Shown in pieces: positions 51,965 to 59,448 of a stretch of DNA of 64,000 bases. The DNA lies in contig CALRWV020000002.1 in assembly GCA_943371965.1 (NCBI GenBank), positions 124,001-188,000 of the forward strand, in the 5' to 3' direction. The notes beneath the pieces are model-generated. The model searched no databases, was not told the DNA's origin, and was given only the letters and a program-made list of their open reading frames with translations. The stretch's first letter is position 1. Each line of letters begins with the position of its first letter. The position numbers were made by a program, and so were the translations under genes. The DNA comes from CALRWV02 sp943371965 (GTDB taxonomy: Bacteria; Bacteroidota; JABWAT01).

Positions 51965-52226
51965 GGGAAGAATTTATAAATTTCTTTTCTGTGAAGAATT
52001 CTGACAAACAGGATTTCATTGCCGGTTATTTTTATACCAACACGATAATCACCAATTCTGATTCGGAAATAATTCTTTCCGGTTTTCATTTTTTCAAGTT
52101 ACTGATCTCTGAAACAGTTGCGGCAGATTCCGCTGATTCAATCATATCCGAAATTTTTACCAGAAGTGATTTATCTTTTAATTTATCGGTATCTTTCTCA
52201 AAACTTTTGTCGATTTTAACTATCAT
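51961..52226 (-). pseudogene. RelE/ParE-family toxin, frameshifted
   Basis: From the ATG at 52226 the frame encodes MIVKIDKSFEKDTDKLKDKS, runs 46 codons and stops at a TGA (52086-52088). One extra A in the run of six As before it would continue as MKTGKNYFRIRIGDYRVGIK and LFVRILHRKEIYKFFP to a TAA at 51961-51963, giving an 88-residue protein typical of RelE/ParE mRNA or gyrase toxins. The observed length is one base short of a whole number of codons. This is a true inactivating mutation, a slippery-site frameshift or a sequencing error. It overlaps its antitoxin gene by 4 nt. Confidence 0.85.
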
Positions 52227-52423
52227 TTTTTTCTTAGCTTTTTAAGAAACTTTCTAGTGTCAGTATATTCGCCTGTTTCTCCTTGTTTGATTGCATTAGT
52301 CAAACCAATTTCTTCAATTTGGTCTTCGGTTAATATTTTAGATTCTATACCCAATTTGCTTGCCAGATCAACAAGTAATTTTAAGTTTTGCTTTGATTCA
52401 CTTTTAAAAACTGCTGTAGTCAT
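52223..52423 (-). CDS. Antitoxin of a RelE/ParE-type toxin-antitoxin pair
   Basis: 66 residues, short, charged and helical (FKSESKQNLKLLVDLASKLG, ILTEDQIEEIGL, FLKKLRKK), as expected for an antitoxin that wraps its toxin. I do not recognise a classical DNA-binding domain. The start at 52423 has AAAGGA nine bases upstream. The last four bases overlap the toxin start (ATGA), the normal arrangement in these operons. It may no longer face an active toxin because the partner is frameshifted. Confidence 0.75.
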   Translation of the reverse strand: MTTAVFKSESKQNLKLLVDLASKLGIESKILTEDQIEEIGLTNAIKQGETGEYTDTRKFLKKLRKK

Positions 52424-52441
52424 TTTTAAATTTCCTTTCAT

Positions 52442-52449
52442 CAAATATA
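52442..52449 (-). promoter_or_regulatory. Candidate -7 element TATATTTG for the toxin-antitoxin pair
   Basis: TATATTTG on the minus strand fits TAnnTTTG and lies 19 bp before the antitoxin start. Confidence 0.4.
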
Positions 52450-52552
52450 AGGGATTTTTTCTAATAAATAGAAATTGAAATTACAAGTTTCACACTTTAC
52501 AAAATAATGATCTTACCATAATAATCTGCGTCATCAGCGTTCTATTGTATTT

Positions 52553-53587
52553 TTATTTTATCAGCAAATCTCCCGGATTCACACCCACCTGAAATGCTCC
52601 ATAAATTTTATTCCCGTTCCTGAATCCTTCCAACCAACCTCTGACAGTATAGGCATCGGTAGAAGTAATCCACAAAATTCCACTGTACGTATCATAAAGC
52701 GAAGAATAAATAATTTTCGAATGAATTTGAGTTCTTGAAATCAAAGTGGTTTCAGTATTTAAATCTTCATTCAGCAAACTGATCTGATCATCATCAACTG
52801 CAAACAGTTTCTTGGTTCCATAATTACCAATCTGGTAAATCTGCTTTCCCGTCAAAATTGAATCAACAACGGTGAAGTCATTTTTATTCAATCTGTAAAA
52901 TGTACTCTTTGGTTTTTCAAGCAACAAATTTCCTGCACAGTGAACAATAAAATAATTTGGCATTTCAATTATTTCTGATGGATTCAGCCCGACTGTTATA
53001 TCTTTCACTTTTACTTCAGATGCAGCATCAACAACTGATATTTTAATTCCGGCTCCAAGTGCAGAAACAGAAATGAGCATCTTTCCATTTTCTGCAATCA
53101 TTTGATCGGGATGATCACCAACAGGAATTTTATTTGTTTGCTGAAATGTCGTTAAATCAATAACAACAACTGAACCGGTCATGAAGGAAGTGACAAATAA
53201 TTTCCCGTTTGAAATTACAGAATTTCTCGGCTCTGTATTTTGCGGAAAAGTAATTGACCGGATATAATTTCCTGTCGATTTTCTGAAAAGTTCAATTTTA
53301 TTTGATGAAGTGACACACACATAAACGGTATCATTATTTTCACAAAAAGAATTTCCTGTATCTCCAAGCGGCGTTTTCCATTTTGCAGTTGCGATATCAG
53401 GAATTATATTAACCGAGTCATACCGGACATAACTGATGGACGAATTGTTGTTTCCCCAAACCCCTTCATTCAAAACATAAATTCCCTTTTCCGACTTTTC
53501 AATTTCCTTCTCAGCTTCGAATTTATTTTCCTGCTTACAGGAAGCAAAAAACAAAACGGTTGCCATTAGAAAAATTGCTCTTTTCAT
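52553..53587 (-). CDS. BtuG-like beta-propeller lipoprotein (last gene of B12 operon)
   Basis: 344 residues. MKRAIFLMATVLFFASC is a lipoprotein signal (Cys17). The remainder is a YncE/DUF5074-like propeller: GIYVLNEGVWGNNNSSISYV at the start, repeated strands such as SVVVIDLTTFQQTNKIPVGD, HPDQMIAENGKMLISVS and VKVKDITVGLNPSEI. Bacteroides BtuG, a surface lipoprotein that binds cobalamin very tightly beside BtuB, has this kind of fold; that is the basis for the call, with the operon's riboswitch. The start at 53587 shares one base with the receptor's stop (TAATG). Confidence 0.8.
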   Translation of the reverse strand: MKRAIFLMATVLFFASCKQENKFEAEKEIEKSEKGIYVLNEGVWGNNNSSISYVRYDSVNIIPDIATAKWKTPLGDTGNSFCENNDTVYVCVTSSNKIELFRKSTGNYIRSITFPQNTEPRNSVISNGKLFVTSFMTGSVVVIDLTTFQQTNKIPVGDHPDQMIAENGKMLISVSALGAGIKISVVDAASEVKVKDITVGLNPSEIIEMPNYFIVHCAGNLLLEKPKSTFYRLNKNDFTVVDSILTGKQIYQIGNYGTKKLFAVDDDQISLLNEDLNTETTLISRTQIHSKIIYSSLYDTYSGILWITSTDAYTVRGWLEGFRNGNKIYGAFQVGVNPGDLLIK

Positions 53588-55689
53588 TAAAGTGATACCT
53601 GACATGATAACTCAAGACTTCTTCCCGGCTGAGGGAATGATTTTACCCATTCGTATTTCTGATCCAAAATATTTTTTATTTGAAATTGAAAACCTATGTT
53701 AAACTGATCAATTGATTGCTGATAATTCAGTCCAATATTTAAAATCCAGAATTCAGATATTTTTTCATTCTCAAGGTTTTCCGGAGAGTAAAACTGGTCG
53801 CCTGTATATCGAACTGTCACAAAAGGTTTGAAATCAGAAATAGAATAATCAGCAGAAAAACTGCCTGAAAACAGTGGAGTATAAATTAACTTTTTTCCTT
53901 CGGTTTGTGGAGAAACAGTTTTGTAATTTCGGATTGACTGAAAACATACAGACTCATCAAACTGAAAATCTGAAACTGAAATCTGAATATTTTGTTCAAT
54001 ACCAAATCCCCTTACTTCATCCAGATTCAATGTTGTCCATTGAACTGCATTTTTGGGAATTGAAATAATTTTATCGTTGATGAGATATGCAAAACCTTTA
54101 ATCTGCGAGAAGAAATATTCGTTCTGATATTTGGATGCAAAATCAATTCCCCAATATTTTTCAGGAATCAGTTTCGGATATCCGATTGAAACAAAATGAA
54201 GTTCTGAAAATGATGGGTATCTCATCATTCTTGAAAGTGAAATGGAGTTTTCCATATTTTCATAATGGTGACTCAGTGAATATGAACCCGATAAAACTGA
54301 TGGCAACTGATTTGCCGTTTCAAAACGTGCAGAAAGTTTATTTGAAAAACCGAATTTCAATTCTTTTGAAACAGCAGAAAAAAAGGCGATTGAAAATCTG
54401 TCGGTCAATTCTGAACCAACATTGAAATTCATCCGATTGGAATTGAATTGATTGAACCTGAAATAAAATCCTGAATTGAAATTGAAATCATTTTCCCCTG
54501 CCAAATAATCACCGCGGAAAGCAATTTCCTTTTCACTATAAAAATCTTTCTCGTTTTCAGAATTCATTTTCTCCGAATAATCATATTTCTGATATCTGAC
54601 CATTGACGAAAAACGGATTATATTTTCCCCAATCAGACGTGAAAAAGAAGTAATGTTTTTTATTTCCGCCAAACCAAGTTCAGCATCTGAACTGAATTCA
54701 TTGTCCACAAAAACCGGCCCGGGAATTCCCTGCTGCTGAACATTCAGAAAAAGAATTGAATTTACTTTCCAGTCATTGATTTTCTGACTGAATCCACCAG
54801 AACCCGAAACTGTTTTGCTTTGATTGTTTTTTCTTGAACGGATTTCTTTTTTCCCGGACTTCAGGAAGTCATATTTAAAATCTCCGTCAGAACTCATAAC
54901 TTCTGAATGAACGAACCAGGAATTATTTTCATGGACACTGATTGCTTCTGCAGTGATTTTACTTTCACCAAACGACGCTCCGGAGAATCCCAGTTTCAAA
55001 AGGTTGTCTTCTGCTGCTCCTGATTCCAAATACACAGTTGAACCAAAACCGCCATTGGCTACATCTGCTGAAAATCCACCGGTTTGAACTGCAATCTGCT
55101 TGAATCCTGAGATTGGAATCAGAGATAGATTTGTTAGACCGGAAGTCATATCATTGACAATCATTCCATCTATGACCACAATATTTTGGGAGGCAGTTGT
55201 TCCCCGTGCAGAAAAGGTTTGAAATCCTGAACTTCCGCCATAATCTTTTATCTGAAGTTCGGAAAAACTTCTCAGCACTTCCTTTGTATCTGTAATTCCG
55301 TGTTCCTTTAAATATCCGATTTCTTTATCAACGGAATTGTCACCATATATTTTTTTCAGAAGGATTTCTTTTTTCCCGAAAACATCTACCTGTTTCAACT
55401 CCTTGTTTCCTGTCAATTCTATTTTTGTTTCATTTCCACTCAGAGATGTTACCAGTACTTCAGAAAATCCGATACGCGATACTTTAAGTGGTATGACTGG
55501 AATTGTCTGAATTACAATTTCGCCATTGCTGTTGGAAAGAAATATCTGGTTATCTCCCGTAACCAATTGAACATCAGAAATCAGGTCTTGCGACTGCTTA
55601 TCAAGAAAAATAAATTTGATTTGTGCATCAAGAGTTGACTGACAAAACAAAATGAAAACAATTTGAAACAGGAGTTTTTTACTTTTCAT
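53587..55689 (-). CDS. BtuB-like TonB-dependent corrinoid receptor
   Basis: 700 residues. Signal peptide about 1-22, an N-terminal carboxypeptidase-D-like beta domain (FIFLDKQSQDLISDVQLV), plug domain about 125-240 (EVLRSFSELQIKDYGGSSGF, FSARGTTASQNIVVIDGMIV) and a beta-barrel ending RSLELSCQVSL. It should import a substrate with TonB energy; vitamin B12 or another corrinoid is inferred because the operon starts with a cobalamin riboswitch. Four-base overlap with the T9SS-type gene upstream and one-base overlap with the lipoprotein downstream. Confidence 0.9.
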   Translation of the reverse strand: MKSKKLLFQIVFILFCQSTLDAQIKFIFLDKQSQDLISDVQLVTGDNQIFLSNSNGEIVIQTIPVIPLKVSRIGFSEVLVTSLSGNETKIELTGNKELKQVDVFGKKEILLKKIYGDNSVDKEIGYLKEHGITDTKEVLRSFSELQIKDYGGSSGFQTFSARGTTASQNIVVIDGMIVNDMTSGLTNLSLIPISGFKQIAVQTGGFSADVANGGFGSTVYLESGAAEDNLLKLGFSGASFGESKITAEAISVHENNSWFVHSEVMSSDGDFKYDFLKSGKKEIRSRKNNQSKTVSGSGGFSQKINDWKVNSILFLNVQQQGIPGPVFVDNEFSSDAELGLAEIKNITSFSRLIGENIIRFSSMVRYQKYDYSEKMNSENEKDFYSEKEIAFRGDYLAGENDFNFNSGFYFRFNQFNSNRMNFNVGSELTDRFSIAFFSAVSKELKFGFSNKLSARFETANQLPSVLSGSYSLSHHYENMENSISLSRMMRYPSFSELHFVSIGYPKLIPEKYWGIDFASKYQNEYFFSQIKGFAYLINDKIISIPKNAVQWTTLNLDEVRGFGIEQNIQISVSDFQFDESVCFQSIRNYKTVSPQTEGKKLIYTPLFSGSFSADYSISDFKPFVTVRYTGDQFYSPENLENEKISEFWILNIGLNYQQSIDQFNIGFQFQIKNILDQKYEWVKSFPQPGRSLELSCQVSL

Positions 55690-56585
55690 TTTACAAGTTG
55701 AATCTGTTTATAAAATATTTTTTCATCAGTTTTCAGTAAGGCAAAATAAATTCCTGATGATTGATTGGTCAAATTAATTTGATGACTCTGTTTACCGGAA
55801 CTTTTCCCGTAAATATCTTCAGCGAATATTTTTTCACCCAACACAGAATAAATTTCCAGAATTGATTTTCCGTTTTCTGAATTCTGACTCCATTCCAATG
55901 TTGTTGACAGATTAAACGGATTCGGGTAATTGCTCAGATTATTTTCAAATAATTTATGTGCAGTTGTTTTTATATTTGTCCATGAAACTGTTTGAATTGC
56001 AACAACAGCATCCAGATCAAATCCACCGCCACCCAAAATCCAGCGCGACCTGTCATCAATTCTAACAAACCGGATTGAATCCATTCCTATCACTGAAAGA
56101 TCAAACTGGTTTCCACCGCTTTTTGAATAATCCTGCGGATTGGCTTTTCCGTTTGTTGGTCTTGTTCCTGCACAACCTGATAATGAAACTGAATCAAATG
56201 GGAATTCAACAAAATTGATTCCATTTTGGGATACAGAAACTATTCCAGGTTCGCGCCAGACTTTTGTTGTATCACCATAATAAAATGCATTTTCAAAAAC
56301 AGTAAAATCCGGACCGGGAAAATTTTTAATTAAATTATCTGTAAATTCAAGAATAATCCAACCATTTAACCCGAGTGATACCAGATTTGATTCTGTTGAT
56401 GAAGGTGAAAAGAGACCGGCACTTGTATCAGGATTTCCCAGAACATTTGCCGGGAAGAATTCTGCTGATTGCCCGAATGATGTGTTTGTTCCGAAGTGAA
56501 ATGAATGAACTTTATCTGCTCCAGAAGATTGCCCAAAAGACCAAATCGGGAAAATAAGAATTGTGAATAACAAAATGGTTCTCAT
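55686..56585 (-). CDS. Secreted protein with T9SS-like tail, in the B12 operon
   Basis: 299 residues. Signal peptide about 1-18 (MRTILLFTILIFPIWSFG). Residues about 20-210 form a domain with FFPANVLGNPDTSAGLFSPS, LGLNGWIILEFTDN, DFTVFENAFYYGDTTKVWRE and GGGGFDLDAVVAIQTVSW, of a type I associate with uncharacterised cell-surface proteins. The C-terminus has NYPNPFNLSTTLEWSQ and LEIYSVLGEKIFAEDIYG, a T9SS type A sorting domain, so it is likely displayed on the cell surface. With the receptor and two propellers it may capture corrinoids. Overlaps both neighbours by 4 nt. Confidence 0.82.
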   Translation of the reverse strand: MRTILLFTILIFPIWSFGQSSGADKVHSFHFGTNTSFGQSAEFFPANVLGNPDTSAGLFSPSSTESNLVSLGLNGWIILEFTDNLIKNFPGPDFTVFENAFYYGDTTKVWREPGIVSVSQNGINFVEFPFDSVSLSGCAGTRPTNGKANPQDYSKSGGNQFDLSVIGMDSIRFVRIDDRSRWILGGGGFDLDAVVAIQTVSWTNIKTTAHKLFENNLSNYPNPFNLSTTLEWSQNSENGKSILEIYSVLGEKIFAEDIYGKSSGKQSHQINLTNQSSGIYFALLKTDEKIFYKQIQLVK

Positions 56586-56836
56586 CTGAAATCCAACTCT
56601 GAAATTATTATCATTCTATCAGTTGAATTATTATTTTGAAAAGAAAATAATTTATCTGCAATACAATTTTTACAGATAAAATCTGTGCTGAAATTGTAAA
56701 GCGTTGTTGATTTTTTGCAGGAAGGACAAATTCCACCAACAACTATAATCGCAGCATCGGTTTCGAATAAATCTTTGCAACGGAATCTGCATTTACAACT
56801 CGGGTAAATGCAGCCGGTTGGATTTTCACTCTGCAT
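56582..56836 (-). CDS. Small eight-cysteine protein in the B12 operon
   Basis: 84 residues, no signal peptide. Cysteines are at 9, 14, 16, 20, 37, 40, 55 and 58, i.e. a CX4CXCX3C cluster and two CX2C pairs (GGICPSCKK, FICKNC). This is enough for two zinc or iron-sulfur sites and looks like a double zinc ribbon. I do not recognise the family. Its start shares one base with the stop of the first propeller gene (TAATG) and its end overlaps the T9SS-type gene by 4 nt, so it is a true operon member; metal or cobalt handling is only a guess. Confidence 0.75.
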   Translation of the reverse strand: MQSENPTGCIYPSCKCRFRCKDLFETDAAIIVVGGICPSCKKSTTLYNFSTDFICKNCIADKLFSFQNNNSTDRMIIISELDFR

Positions 56837-57867
56837 TATTGGTAACCTGTTTTGTAAATTACGATTGCTTCTCCGGTTGGCTGAATTCCGAGTTTATGTT
56901 TTTTTGTTGGTGCATTTCCCAACAACTTTGTCAGCATTCCGTTTGTACCCGGATAAATCAAATACACATCATGGTTTTCATAATCAAAAAACGGGATACC
57001 TTCTTCTGCGGAAAAAGAAGTTGGTTGTCCAAGTTTCCCACTGATATCAATTCTCTTCACTCCCGATTTTGCCCCGGCATATCCGAGATAATAATACAGC
57101 TGATTTCCTTCAATGGAAATTTGACTCAAAGGACTGTTATCCAAAACAACGGAATCGGTTTTAGCGAAACTCAACTTGTCAATTTTATACAATACCGCAT
57201 CGTTCGGAAAGTAGGCTGAGCACAAAACAAAAAGAGAATTTTGAGTTGAAGTCATATAATTTGGATTGTAAGCAACTTTAATGGTTTTTATTACCGTATC
57301 CGCATTGGGATCAATAACCGAAACCGTGTTGCCATTACCATAACCGCTGTTGGCTACAAACAGATATTTATCAGATGAAAGTATTTGCCATGGTTTGCTT
57401 CCTACCGGAATTCTCTTTGTAATTTTCCCGGTTACTTTATCAATTTTCAGCACTTTATCAAAATACAGATCTGTTGTATAAATGTAATTTGATTCCCAAG
57501 TTGTTATGTAATTTGGACCGGAACCGGAACCGGTTTCAATTACTTTTTCTTCTTTAAGCGTTTCTGCATTCAGAACAACAATCTTTGATTCATCAACAAC
57601 GCTAATGTAAATTTTCCCTCTGGAAAGAATAACATGCTGCACTCCATCCCCCAATTTTTTCCCATCATTGAATTCTGAATAAACATCCTGATGAACGGAA
57701 TCTTCTGATGCAAAATAAGCGGATAAAGAGCCATTCTGCAGTCCGCCAAACGAACCGTAATTTGGCATTAGTATTTTGTCAAAGTAAGTTACCCGCTGTT
57801 TTGATTCAGCATTTTCACAGGAAACTGACAAGATTGAAATACATAGCAGGATCAGATAGTTTTTCAT
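56836..57867 (-). CDS. BtuG-like beta-propeller lipoprotein (first gene of B12 operon)
   Basis: 343 residues. MKNYLILLCISILSVSC is the lipoprotein signal (Cys17). Propeller strands are regular: KIYISVVDESKIVVLNAETL, YIYTTDLYFDKVLKIDKVTG, KITKRIPVGSKPWQILSSDK, YLFVANSGYGNGNTVSVIDP and VIKTIKVAYNPNYMTSTQNS. This is the YncE/DUF5074 layout of BtuG-type cobalamin-binding lipoproteins. The start at 57867 has GGGGGAAATT upstream; the frame is open further upstream to 58095, but that part is riboswitch leader. It heads a five-gene unit with no gaps between genes. Confidence 0.82.
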   Translation of the reverse strand: MKNYLILLCISILSVSCENAESKQRVTYFDKILMPNYGSFGGLQNGSLSAYFASEDSVHQDVYSEFNDGKKLGDGVQHVILSRGKIYISVVDESKIVVLNAETLKEEKVIETGSGSGPNYITTWESNYIYTTDLYFDKVLKIDKVTGKITKRIPVGSKPWQILSSDKYLFVANSGYGNGNTVSVIDPNADTVIKTIKVAYNPNYMTSTQNSLFVLCSAYFPNDAVLYKIDKLSFAKTDSVVLDNSPLSQISIEGNQLYYYLGYAGAKSGVKRIDISGKLGQPTSFSAEEGIPFFDYENHDVYLIYPGTNGMLTKLLGNAPTKKHKLGIQPTGEAIVIYKTGYQ

Positions 57868-58009
57868 AATTTCCCCCGAATTAAGTTGAATAAATCGAGA
57901 GAGAAAAAGGACAAACGTTGCGGAAAAAACGGTAAGGATTTCAGCGGCGTGTGTCTTCCCTTTCCCTCGAAGGTTGACAAGTTCAGTGATTTCTCCCGAA
58001 GGAGTCCTT

Positions 58010-58232
58010 TCGGACAGGCAGGTCTCCCGGCTTAGAACTAGTTTTCTGATTTTCCATTTCGGGTTTTCAGAAAACGACCCAACCCTTCCCATCATTTTTT
58101 ATGACAGTGGTTATGCTGAGCTGATCATTCATCACGGTTGCGGGGCAGCTGCCGATTTTTGCTGCATAACAACATTTACGGCATTCCCTATTAATCTCTT
58201 TCAATTGTTGAAAAGAGAACCTGAAATTATAA
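58010..58232 (-). promoter_or_regulatory. Cobalamin (adenosylcobalamin-type) riboswitch
   Basis: Reading the minus strand: CAGGTT as 5' side of P1, then GGGAATGCCGT, the central GCTGCCCCGCAACCGTGA and, 120 nt later, the B12 box AGCCGGGAGACCTGCC, which pairs back to P1. These are the diagnostic conserved blocks of cobalamin riboswitches. Downstream (57993-58015) sit two small hairpins, GTCCGAAAGGAC and CTCCTTCGGGAG, in the region that would carry the switch. It should lower expression of the five genes downstream when B12 is plentiful. Confidence 0.93.
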
Positions 58233-58319
58233 AGAACTGATGCGAAGATGACTTTATTTTTCTGAAGACGCAACTTGGTTGCAGGTTGAATATGCCGAAA
58301 TATAAATGCAACTTTGTGC

Positions 58320-58676
58320 ATGTTTGAACACAAAAAAGATAAGCTGATTCCGGTCAACCGGTTTTACAAACGACTTGCAACTTTTTTTGCATTCTCAACT
58401 CTTGTTCTGATTGCAGCCTTGCTTATCGGAATTCTCGGTTATCATTTCATTGCAGGATTTGGTTGGATTGATGCGCTTTTAAATGCATCAATGATTTTAA
58501 CAGGAATGGGACCGGTTGATAAACTGCCATCAGATACTGCAAAAGTTTTTGCTTCTTTTTATGCACTGTTCAGCGGTTTGATTTTTATTACGATGATTGG
58601 TGTTGTTCTTGCGCCCATCATGCACCGCATTTTGCATAAATTTCACATAGACGACGAGGATATTAATGACAGATAA
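58320..58676 (+). CDS. Small two-helix membrane protein
   Basis: 118 residues. Two long hydrophobic helices (FFAFSTLVLIAALLIGILGY at about 22-41 and FYALFSGLIFITMIGVVLAP at about 80-99) flank a short hydrophobic loop, ALLNASMILTGMGPVDKLPS, that resembles the re-entrant loop of two-helix ion channels. There is no classic GYG filter, so an ion-channel role is speculative. Basic and His-rich C-terminus. The 58-residue gene that follows overlaps its end by 11 nt. It is divergent from the B12 operon. I do not recognise the family. Confidence 0.7.
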   Translation: MFEHKKDKLIPVNRFYKRLATFFAFSTLVLIAALLIGILGYHFIAGFGWIDALLNASMILTGMGPVDKLPSDTAKVFASFYALFSGLIFITMIGVVLAPIMHRILHKFHIDDEDINDR

Positions 58677-58842
58677 AATATTGACCCGTATTCCGGGACT
58701 GCTTTTGATAATTTGTGTTCTTCTGGAATTCTTTGATATCAACGGAACAAAGCTAACAGATTTCTTCTACGGAATTGCATTTGCTGCTGGACTTGCTGTT
58801 TTAATTATGGGCAGAATTCAATATCCACCCGCGGGGAAATAA
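58666..58842 (+). CDS. Small hydrophobic protein, coupled to the preceding gene
   Basis: 58 residues from the ATG at 58666 (MTDKILTRIPGLLLIICVLL, later GIAFAAGLAVLIMGRI), with two hydrophobic helices and a polar end (QYPPAGK). The start lies 11 nt inside the previous gene, a coupling usual for small membrane subunits. Function unknown. It ends 8 bp before a convergent gene. Confidence 0.65.
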   Translation: MTDKILTRIPGLLLIICVLLEFFDINGTKLTDFFYGIAFAAGLAVLIMGRIQYPPAGK

Positions 58843-58849
58843 ACTGATT

Positions 58850-59326
58850 TTATTTCGTGGGTGCAGTTTCCTGATCCAGTTTGTCTTTATCTTCAATAAC
58901 ACTCAACAGCGTTTCATAACTTTCCGACAAATAATCTGCTGACTTTGATTGGTTGTTCCAAATAGCACTTTTCCCTGATTTAATTTTTATCAGGTATGAA
59001 AAGTTGCCGGGTGAATTTTCTTCACTTTGAATGAGCTTTTCATCTGAAATGATACTCTGGATATGCTGCAATTTTTCAGCACTTAATTTAAAAGACAATT
59101 TCTTTTCTGAAGAGTCTGCAGATTCTCCCTGCAAGGAATAAACATTTCCCAACGTATCAATTTCGTATCCCGTCCATAAACCGGTAAAACCGCCGCCGCT
59201 TCCCAGAACAAGCAGCGTTTTTGATTTTGTTTCACCAACACCCTCCGAAGTTTGAGATTGGTTTTGGCAGGACTGACCAAAAAGAACAGCACCGGCAAGT
59301 AAAAAAAGAAGTCCGTTTTTTTTCAT
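58850..59326 (-). CDS. Lipoprotein with GGFTG motif, function unknown
   Basis: 158 residues. MKKNGLLFLLAGAVLFGQSC gives a lipoprotein signal (Cys20). The mature part has LVLGSGGGFTGLWTGYEIDT, GNVYSLQ, an AEKLQHIQSIISDEKL helix and FSYLIKIKSGKSAIWN, a small mixed alpha/beta domain seen in several uncharacterised Bacteroidota lipoproteins. No enzymatic motif. It is downstream of efp but separated from it by a terminator, so it probably has its own promoter. Confidence 0.8.
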   Translation of the reverse strand: MKKNGLLFLLAGAVLFGQSCQNQSQTSEGVGETKSKTLLVLGSGGGFTGLWTGYEIDTLGNVYSLQGESADSSEKKLSFKLSAEKLQHIQSIISDEKLIQSEENSPGNFSYLIKIKSGKSAIWNNQSKSADYLSESYETLLSVIEDKDKLDQETAPTK

Positions 59327-59368
59327 CGTCTAAATTTCCAATTGTCAGGTTATGAATCTGTTTTAAGC

Positions 59369-59400
59369 AAAAAAAAAATCCCGTCTTATGGGGACGGGAT
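59369..59400 (-). terminator. Rho-independent terminator of efp
   Basis: On the minus strand ATCCCGTC, loop, GACGGGAT followed by nine T residues. It lies about 50 bp beyond the efp stop codon. Confidence 0.9.
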
Positions 59401-59448
59401 TAAGATAAGAACAAATACCAAGATTCTGAAATAATTTGAACTTTACAC

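Noticed and set aside
51991..52245. 84-codon plus-strand frame downstream of mgtE
   Set aside because: It lies antisense to the frameshifted toxin, whose homology (YFRIRIGDYRVG) is clear on the minus strand.
57868..58095. Open frame extending the first B12-operon lipoprotein upstream by 76 codons
   Set aside because: This part is the riboswitch leader; the lipoprotein signal peptide and the GGGGGA ribosome binding site fix the start at 57867.
57974..58240. 88-codon plus-strand frame across the riboswitch
   Set aside because: It is antisense to conserved riboswitch blocks and has no recognisable protein features.
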